64,000 nt of DNA. Source: Bacillota bacterium (GTDB lineage: Bacteria > Bacillota > Clostridia > Christensenellales > Aristaeellaceae). This document shows positions 58,696-64,000 of the stretch, in pieces; the first letter of the stretch is position 1; each line of letters begins with the position of its first letter. A program made the translations under genes and the position numbers. A model generated the notes under the pieces. That model worked only from the letters and a program-made list of their open reading frames with translations. It was not told where the DNA came from and did no database searches. The stretch spans positions 1-64,000 of the forward strand of contig JAEZIN010000016.1 in NCBI GenBank assembly GCA_023436585.1, written 5' to 3'.

Positions 58696-59940
58696 TCAAC
58701 CAGCGGTTCCCTTACGGTGCTTGCGCACCTTGAGCACGATGAAGAGCACAAGGGCCAGGGGGATGAGTACGGGCAGAACCATCACAAGGAATACGGCCAT
58801 GTCCTGGGCAAATTCGCCTATGGCCTGCCATGTGGCTTTCAGTCCCTGAATGATGCGTTCCCCCAGCGTCAGGGCCTTGGTGGAGGCGGCGTCCTTGGCG
58901 GTTTCCTCCTGCAGGTAGACCTGAACGTTGGTGTAGTCGATGCGGCTGTCCATGCCGCGAAGCGAGCTTTCGAAACTATCGATCTGGTATTGTGTGTTGG
59001 CGATTTCGTTTTCCACGGCCAGCAGGTCGGCCAGTTCCCCGGTGGTGTTCATCAGCGCACGTAAGCGTTCCATCTTATCCTGCTGCGTCTTTAGGCGCAT
59101 TTGCGTGTCCGAGTAGCTTTCGCTTACATCCGTGGCGGTTTCATTGCTGTCGGTAATCCGGCCAATCTGCGTGACCCCGTCCTTGAATACGTTCAGGCTG
59201 TCTGTGGGGATGCGCAATGTCAGATTCGCGAAGCGCATTTGCCCCTGTGTTTTGTCGCCCGACACCCCGGCGTATTCCACCCACCCGTTGTGGGTATTGG
59301 CCAGTGCCTTTACCGCGTTAAGGTCCTGTTCAAACTGCATGGTGTTCAGGGTGTAGCTGGCGGTGCGGATGATTTTGACGCCCTGCACCGTTTCGCCCGC
59401 TGCGGACTCTGCCTCCGCCTTCATGCTCTGGTTTTCGGTGAAGGTGAGGCCGCCTCTTTCCGCGCTGTCTTCCTGCGGCATTGCCGCGTACAGCATATCG
59501 GCCTGAGGTGGCGGTGCCGCCCAATCCGCGCCATTGTCCATGGATTTTTGCAGGGCGATCTCGTTTGTTGCCGGCTGCTCAGAGCTTGTCTTGGGAACCC
59601 ACTCGCGGACTGCCATGGTGCCTGCCGCCAGTACGACCACCGCGGCCGCGGCGGATGCCCATGCGCGCCAGGGGTTTCTCCTTCGTGTTTCCGTTTGCTT
59701 CAGCATATGCGTCCTCTCCTCGGTCCGGATCGCCTCTCGCCAGCTCTGGCTCCATTCCGCGGGTACCTGCGCGGAATCGTCCATGCTAGATAGGTCCTGG
59801 AGAAGCAAGCGCATATCCTCAAGGGATTTTTGGCAGGCGGCGCATTCCTTTGTGTGCTGGTCCATGGCCGCCATGTCTTCTTTATTGAGCGTGCCCTCCA
59901 GATAATCCGTCAGAAGGGCTTCAAAGCGTTCGCAATTCAA
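58696..59940 (-). CDS. Zinc-finger anti-sigma factor fused to DUF4349
   Basis: A 414-residue protein. Residues 1-45 are a zinc-binding anti-sigma domain (His29, Cys33, Cys36 in HTKECAACQ). A membrane helix lies at about 90-110, then an extracytoplasmic DUF4349 domain (KIIRTASYTLNTMQFEQDL, RIPTDSLNVFKDGVTQIGRI, a coiled coil about 285-330), and a second helix near the C-terminus. It overlaps the sigma gene by 4 bp. The classic arrangement indicates that it holds the sigma factor at the membrane until an envelope signal arrives. Followed on the same strand by the SIMPL gene after a 182-bp gap that holds a GCGTAGC-GCT-GCTACGC hairpin (58622-58638). Confidence 0.88.
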   Translation of the reverse strand: MNCERFEALLTDYLEGTLNKEDMAAMDQHTKECAACQKSLEDMRLLLQDLSSMDDSAQVPAEWSQSWREAIRTEERTHMLKQTETRRRNPWRAWASAAAAVVVLAAGTMAVREWVPKTSSEQPATNEIALQKSMDNGADWAAPPPQADMLYAAMPQEDSAERGGLTFTENQSMKAEAESAAGETVQGVKIIRTASYTLNTMQFEQDLNAVKALANTHNGWVEYAGVSGDKTQGQMRFANLTLRIPTDSLNVFKDGVTQIGRITDSNETATDVSESYSDTQMRLKTQQDKMERLRALMNTTGELADLLAVENEIANTQYQIDSFESSLRGMDSRIDYTNVQVYLQEETAKDAASTKALTLGERIIQGLKATWQAIGEFAQDMAVFLVMVLPVLIPLALVLFIVLKVRKHRKGTAG

Positions 59941-60539
59941 TTGTTGGCCCTCCTTTCATCTCTTTGGACGGACACGCTGGGGAAAAGTTCCGCGTGTTCC
60001 ATAAGAATTTCTTTTAATTTCAGCCTGGCCCGGCTGATGCGGCTTTTGACTGTTCCCACAGGCGTGTTTGTGATCTCGGATATCTCATCATAGCCCATGT
60101 CCTCCACCTGGGAAAGGAGCAGTACGGTGCGCATATCCTCCGGCAATTTGTCCAGCCCGCGCTTCAAGGCCGCCATGCGCTCCTTCTGCTCCAGGGCGCT
60201 GTAAGGGGTCTGGCCTTTGTCCTCGGGGGTAAAGCCGTTCTCGGACATGGCCTCCAGCGATTCGGCCTGGGTGCGCTTGCGCTTGCGCAGCGCGTCCAAA
60301 CATATATTGTAGGCGATGCGGTAGAGCCATGTTTCCAGCCTGGCCTCGCTGCGGTAGCTGGCCATGGACCTGTAGGCGCGTAAAAGCGCCTCCTGGGCAC
60401 AGTCGCCGGCATCCTGCTCGTTGCCCATGAGCTTTATGCAGGTCAGATAGATCCTGCGCTCAAAGGGTGCCACCAGCGCCTCAAAGGCGGCCGCGTCGCC
60501 GCGTTTGGCACGGGCCACCAATAATTCGTCTGTTTGCAC
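59937..60539 (-). CDS. ECF-type RNA polymerase sigma factor
   Basis: A 200-residue sigma factor. Region 2 includes DAGDCAQEALLRAYRSMASY and RLETWLYRIAYNICLDALRK; region 4 includes LPEDMRTVLLLSQVEDMGYD and NTPVGTVKSRISRARLKLKE. The start is GTG with GGAGGG 5 bases upstream; an earlier in-frame ATG has no ribosome site. Paired with the overlapping anti-sigma gene. Probably autoregulated, but I could not identify its promoter with confidence. Confidence 0.93.
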   Translation of the reverse strand: MQTDELLVARAKRGDAAAFEALVAPFERRIYLTCIKLMGNEQDAGDCAQEALLRAYRSMASYRSEARLETWLYRIAYNICLDALRKRKRTQAESLEAMSENGFTPEDKGQTPYSALEQKERMAALKRGLDKLPEDMRTVLLLSQVEDMGYDEISEITNTPVGTVKSRISRARLKLKEILMEHAELFPSVSVQRDERRANN

Positions 60540-60662
60540 GGTATCCCTCCATTTCTGCTTCGTCCATACGATGAACGGTACATACCCCATTTTTCATGCC
60601 CTGAAGAAAAATACATTCACTTTTTGGATGGAAAATACATCGGGAAAACATAATGCATTTGC

Positions 60663-60692
60663 TTGACAGTACCATTTTTACCATGGTATCAT
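60663..60692 (+). promoter_or_regulatory. Promoter of the T-box leader
   Basis: TTGACA, 18-nt spacer, TATCAT. Transcription would start near 60700 and give a leader of about 300 nt. Confidence 0.7.
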
Positions 60693-60719
60693 ACCTTAAA
60701 TCAAATATCCACCATAAAT

Positions 60720-60970
60720 GCCAGAACGGAGACAAGCGTTTCCCATTCCTGCTTCAAGAGAGCCGGCGTCAGGTGCAAGCCGGCAGCAGCGGGTTTCGCG
60801 CATCACTCCCGAGCAGCCGGGCTGAACAGGGTATTTCCCTCAATAGGTCCGGACGGTGCCGCGTGATAGGCTAGGGCTTGTTGGAGCCGAAGCATAGGGG
60901 AGAGGTGTACCATTTCCCCCAAGTGGAGTCATTCGGCCTACAAGCCCCGCATAAAAGTGCGGGGTTTTTT
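60720..60970 (+). promoter_or_regulatory. T-box riboswitch with overlapping antiterminator and terminator
   Basis: Stem I base GGAG (60728-60731) pairs with CTCC (60806-60809). The AGAGAG bulge (60757-60762) and apical GCCGGC...GCCGGC hairpin (60762-60784) are typical. The downstream segments GCCGGGCTGAAC and AATAGGTCCGGACGG match the usual stem II region. The antiterminator is GGGCTTGT (60874-60881) with ACAAGCCC (60940-60947), bulge TGGA (60882-60885), then GCCGAA with TTCGGC. The terminator CCCCGCA-TAAAAG-TGCGGGG-T6 (60945-60970) shares CCC with the antiterminator, so the two exclude each other. The best specifier reading is AUC followed by A (60802-60805), but this is uncertain. Confidence 0.85.
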
Positions 60971-61001
60971 GTATCCACCCAACAAAAAAGGAGGCGTTCC
61001 C

Positions 61002-61571
61002 ATGAATCAGATTGAGCTGATCGCCATGCGAATTAGGGACTTGAGGGAAATCAATTCCCTCACGGCGGAACAGGCGGCGCAAAAGGCCAACATCCCCCTG
61101 GAGGAATATCTGGCCTACGAATCCGGCACGAGGGACTTTTCCTTCTCCCACCTGTTCAATATCGCGGAAGTGCTGCAGGTGGACATCTCCGATTTGCTTA
61201 CAGGGGAAAGCCCCAAGCTCAAAGGGTATGTGCTGGTAAGAAGCGGCAAGGGCCTGGCCTTTGACCGGCGGAAGCAGTACCACTACCAGCACCTGGCGTA
61301 CAACTTTGCACACAAGCTGGCCGAGCCGTTTGTAGTCACCGTGGAAAAGGATGAGCCCGGCACCGTCAAGCAGGCCCACAGCCACGATGGCCAGGAGTTC
61401 GACTATGTGCTGGAAGGCGTGCTGCGCATCACCCTGGGCGGCAATGAGCTGATTCTGATGCCAGGCGATTCCATTTACTATGACAGTACGCTGCCCCATG
61501 CCATGTATGCCGAGGAAGGCGATTGCAGGTTCATCGCCGTGGTAGTAAAAGGGCCTGAAGGCGTAAAGTGA
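61002..61571 (+). CDS. XRE-family regulator with cupin domain
   Basis: A 189-residue protein: N-terminal helix-turn-helix (residues about 5-66; LTAEQAAQKANIPLEEYLAY), C-terminal cupin (about 110-186) with metal ligands His126, His128, Glu132 and His166 (AHSHDGQEFDYVLEG, LPHAMY). This architecture often sits beside acyl-CoA synthetases and ketoacid oxidoreductases. AAGGAGG lies 7 bases before the ATG. Transcribed after the T-box; the acyl-CoA synthetase follows 12 bp later. Confidence 0.92.
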   Translation: MNQIELIAMRIRDLREINSLTAEQAAQKANIPLEEYLAYESGTRDFSFSHLFNIAEVLQVDISDLLTGESPKLKGYVLVRSGKGLAFDRRKQYHYQHLAYNFAHKLAEPFVVTVEKDEPGTVKQAHSHDGQEFDYVLEGVLRITLGGNELILMPGDSIYYDSTLPHAMYAEEGDCRFIAVVVKGPEGVK

Positions 61572-61583
61572 GGGAGGATACGT

Positions 61584-63260
61584 ATGCAGCCGCTGTATAA
61601 AAAATATGTCACCGTGCAGGGAGATTTCCTTTCCTACGAGGATTTCAATAAGAATTTCCGGCTTCACCGCCCCGACTCCTTCAACTTCGCCTATGATGTG
61701 GTGGATGCGATGGCAGCGTCGGATCCTGACAGCCTGGCGCTTTTGTGGGTGAGCCCGGAAGGGGAAGTCCGCCGCTTCACCTTTGCCGATATGAAGCTGT
61801 TAAGCGACAAGGCCGCCAACTATTTTGCCTCCCTGGGCGTGAAAAAGGGCGACGCGGTGATGCTGGTGCTAAAGCGCCACCACGAGTTCTGGCCCATCCT
61901 CATGGCGCTGCACAAGCTGGGCGCCGTGGGCGTGCCTGCCACCCATCTTTTAACCGAAAAGGATGTGGTGTACCGCTGCAACGCCGCGAAAATCACCACC
62001 CTTGTCTGCACCGGCCACAACAGCAGCATCATGGATGCTGTGGAGGCCGCCAGGCCCAACTGCCCGACACTGAAAAATCTCGTGGCCGTTCGGGATGCCC
62101 GGGAAGGCTGGCTTTCCTACAGCGAGGGAATGCAGCAATCATCCCCCGTTTTTGAAAAGCCGCAGGGGGAAGCATACGCCCACAACGAAGAACCCCTTTT
62201 GCTATACTTCACCAGCGGAACCACCGGCATGCCCAAGATGGTGCTCCACGACCACTATTACCCCCTGGGCCATATCGTCACCGCCGTGTACTGGCAGCAG
62301 GTGCAGCCGGGCGGGCTTCATCTCACCGTGTCGGAGACCGGTTGGGCCAAGTCCGTCTGGGGCAAGCTGTACGGCCAATGGCTGGGCGGCTGCGCCGTGT
62401 TCACCTACGACATGGACAAGTTTGTGGCCCGGGAGCTTTTGCAGCTTATCAATGACCATGGCATCACCTCCTTCTGCGCGCCGCCCACCATGTACCGCTA
62501 CATGCTGCAGGAGGATTTTAAAAAGTATGATCTGCATACCCTGCGCCACTGCTCCGTGGCCGGGGAACCTTTAAATCCCGACATGGCCGCGGAGTTTTTG
62601 AAGCGCACCGGCGTGGAGCTTCGGGAGGCCTTCGGGCAGACGGAGCTGGTAGTCACGCTGGCCACCTTCCCCTGGATGAAGGTCTGCCCAGGTTCCATGG
62701 GCAAGCCCTCGCCCATGTTTGACGTGGACCTCATTGATGAAGATGGCAACCCCTGCCCGCCCGGCGTCAGCGGCGAGATCGTCGTCCGCACCCATCACGG
62801 TGTGCCCATGGGCATGTTCCACGGCTATTATCTGGATGAGAAGCTCACCAATTCCGTCTGGAACAATGACGTCTACCATACCGGCGACACGGCCTGGCGG
62901 GATGAGTGGGGCTACTACTGGTATGTGGGCCGGGCGGATGATGTCATCAAATCCTCCGGCTACCGTATCGGGCCCTTTGAGGTGGAGAGCGCCCTATTGG
63001 AGCATCCCGCCGTGCTGGAGACAGCCATCACCGCCGCGCCTGACGAGCTTCGCGGCCAGGTGGTCAAGGCCACCATCGTGCTAAAGCCTGGCTTTACACC
63101 TTCCGAGGAGTTGAAGCATGAGCTTCAGGAGCATGTGAAGAAGATCACCGCGCCTTACAAGTATCCGCGCATCATCGAGTTTGTGGATTCCTTGCCCAAA
63201 ACCATCAGCGGCAAGATCCGCCGCACGGAGCTTCGGCAGCGGGACGCGGAGAAAAAGTAA
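61584..63260 (+). CDS. AMP-forming acyl-CoA synthetase (ANL superfamily)
   Basis: A 558-residue enzyme that activates a carboxylic acid through an acyl-adenylate and makes the CoA thioester. The P-loop YFTSGTTGMPK lies near residue 208; then REAFGQTE (A5 motif), YHTGDTAWRDEWGYYWYVGR (A7/A8), the hinge SSGYRIGPFEVES and catalytic lysine region PKTISGKIRR. It resembles medium-chain or acetyl-CoA synthetase-like enzymes. GGGAGG precedes the ATG. T-box control suggests that its substrate derives from an amino acid, for example a branched-chain or aromatic acid; this is inference. Confidence 0.92.
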   Translation: MQPLYKKYVTVQGDFLSYEDFNKNFRLHRPDSFNFAYDVVDAMAASDPDSLALLWVSPEGEVRRFTFADMKLLSDKAANYFASLGVKKGDAVMLVLKRHHEFWPILMALHKLGAVGVPATHLLTEKDVVYRCNAAKITTLVCTGHNSSIMDAVEAARPNCPTLKNLVAVRDAREGWLSYSEGMQQSSPVFEKPQGEAYAHNEEPLLLYFTSGTTGMPKMVLHDHYYPLGHIVTAVYWQQVQPGGLHLTVSETGWAKSVWGKLYGQWLGGCAVFTYDMDKFVARELLQLINDHGITSFCAPPTMYRYMLQEDFKKYDLHTLRHCSVAGEPLNPDMAAEFLKRTGVELREAFGQTELVVTLATFPWMKVCPGSMGKPSPMFDVDLIDEDGNPCPPGVSGEIVVRTHHGVPMGMFHGYYLDEKLTNSVWNNDVYHTGDTAWRDEWGYYWYVGRADDVIKSSGYRIGPFEVESALLEHPAVLETAITAAPDELRGQVVKATIVLKPGFTPSEELKHELQEHVKKITAPYKYPRIIEFVDSLPKTISGKIRRTELRQRDAEKK

Positions 63261-63270
63261 CGAAGGGAAA

Positions 63271-63415
63271 CCTGGGGCTGTCTCAAATGCTGTATAATTG
63301 CATCAGGCTTCCGAAGGTTTCCAAAGGGCGATCGGAAAGCCCTTTGGTCGCATCCGCAGATGCGAATCCTTCATCCTGAATAGCAATGTACAAGCATTCA
63401 CAATGACAGCCCCTT
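63271..63415 (+). repeat. R1 copy D inside a GGGGCTGTC-bounded element
   Basis: R1 lies at 63311-63366: CCGAAGG, P2 CCAAAGGGC-GATCGGAAA-GCCCTTTGG, P3 TCGCATC-CGCA-GATGCGA, closing stem GAAGG/CCTTC. It is framed by an imperfect inverted repeat: GGGGCTGTC...AATGCT on the left (from about 63272) and AGCATT...GACAGCCCC on the right (to about 63415). The framing ends resemble the ends of insertion sequences or small non-autonomous elements, but there is no transposase here. Confidence 0.65.
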
Positions 63416-63450
63416 ATCTATCAAATGCTTACTTCATATGGATGATGGTA

Positions 63451-63987
63451 TCATCCGGCAAGGCATTCATACCGAAGCTGCACCAGGCCGGAAGGAAAGG
63501 TTTCTGTTGAAACGAGTTTGAGCTTTGTTTCCGGCTGTCCCTCTTGAAATAGCCTGATGCCGCCGCCCAGCAGCACCGGTATCACGGAGATGACCATTTC
63601 TTCTATCAGATTTTGTGTAAGCAGGGCGTGGACCGTTTCCGCCCCGCCGTCAATAAAGATATGCCCATTCTCTTCCCGCTTGGCCTTTCTAATCAGATCA
63701 TCCAGATTGCCGGAATAAAAGGTGACATTCCCATCGCTGCCCGTCTTTTTTCTTGAAAGAATAAAGTTTGCTTTATCCCTGTGGAGATAATCACCGTCCA
63801 GGGATAATATCTTGTCGTATGTCTTTCGCCCCATGATGACGGTGCCCACATCCTTGATAAAAGCGGAATATCCATAATCCTCTCCCGGTGCGTCCACCAT
63901 GGACAGCCAGGCGATGTCTCCGTCCTCCCTGGCGATATAGCCATCCAGGCTCATGGCGATATACAGGATCACTTTGTGATGCGTCAT
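63451..63987 (-). CDS. RibD C-terminal/dihydrofolate reductase-like protein
   Basis: A 178-residue reductase of the RibD_C family, which uses NADPH. It begins VILYIAMSLDGYIAREDGDI and has the nucleotide-binding MGRKTYDKIL and FIDGGAETVHALL, ending with LGGGIRLFQ. Stand-alone members often have unknown substrates and are not true FolA. A GGGAGG site lies just upstream of the ATG within the last bases of the window. Confidence 0.9.
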   Translation of the reverse strand: MTHHKVILYIAMSLDGYIAREDGDIAWLSMVDAPGEDYGYSAFIKDVGTVIMGRKTYDKILSLDGDYLHRDKANFILSRKKTGSDGNVTFYSGNLDDLIRKAKREENGHIFIDGGAETVHALLTQNLIEEMVISVIPVLLGGGIRLFQEGQPETKLKLVSTETFPSGLVQLRYECLAG

Positions 63988-64000
63988 AGCAGCCTCCCTG

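Noticed and set aside
60903..60916. AGAGGTGTACC as the T-box antiterminator sequence
   Set aside because: It lies inside the internal GGGGA/TCCCC hairpin and lacks TGG; the TGGA bulge at 60882-60885 has proper flanking stems that exclude the terminator.

Overview
The window looks like chromosomal DNA from an endospore-forming member of the Bacillota, class Clostridia. The evidence is a GerA-type germinant receptor operon, a YlbJ-like sporulation membrane protein, remB next to gyrB-gyrA, T-box control, strong Shine-Dalgarno sites, several TTG/GTG starts and no outer-membrane genes. Base composition is clearly GC-rich, apart from one AT-rich gene at 22804-23778. I cannot name the genus; a Christensenellales-like or other GC-rich clostridial lineage would fit.

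Layout, left to right. 1-330: a cluster of short hairpins ending in a terminator. 396-4598: germinant receptor operon in the order B-C-A plus a small membrane protein. 4657-8149: galM, a ferritin-like/VIT1 iron transporter, and an unrecognised Pro/Ala-rich protein. 8379-14051: surE, an RpiR regulator, a flavoprotein, an exonuclease and a nucleoside kinase. 14170-18635: glycosyltransferase, an ECF sigma factor with its membrane partner, and an AraC regulator. 19187-22614: glnS and gltX. 22804-25890: a DUF4062 gene, a MATE exporter and a GNAT enzyme. 26109-32961: gyrA, gyrB, remB and divergent mnmG. 33220-35752: two transporters and a small XRE/membrane-protein operon. 35886-42658: tsaD, a DUF1461 protein, prfB (with a programmed frameshift), secA and a YlbJ-like protein. 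42784-48618: cell-envelope genes, split ThrE exporter, holin-like protein and chromate transporter. 48757-52128: ruvC-ruvA-ruvB-queA. 52260-56799: two isochorismatase paralogues, DUF3795, argG and argH. 56856-60539: an orphan SecD-P1-like protein, a SIMPL protein and a second ECF sigma/anti-sigma pair. 60663-63260: a T-box leader controlling an XRE-cupin regulator and an acyl-CoA synthetase. 63451-63987: a RibD-C reductase.

Most genes are housekeeping (translation, replication, recombination, secretion, arginine synthesis). The unusual content lies between genes. Three families of short structured repeats recur. R1 (five copies, about 55 nt) has two hairpins with compensatory base changes and always lies downstream of a same-strand gene. 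R2 (five copies) is a long hairpin with a conserved ACCC...AAAAC tail. R3 (three copies plus a possible partial one at the left edge) is a pair of hairpins, mostly with three-base loops. They combine in the glnS-gltX, gyrA-GNAT, mnmG-EamA and argG-argH gaps. Other points of note are a prfB frameshift site that uses UAA instead of UGA, and a T-box whose specifier and acceptor-pairing bases do not obviously agree.

No tRNA, rRNA, CRISPR array or intact insertion sequence was seen. All identifications come from reading the sequence and recalling families; no search was run.
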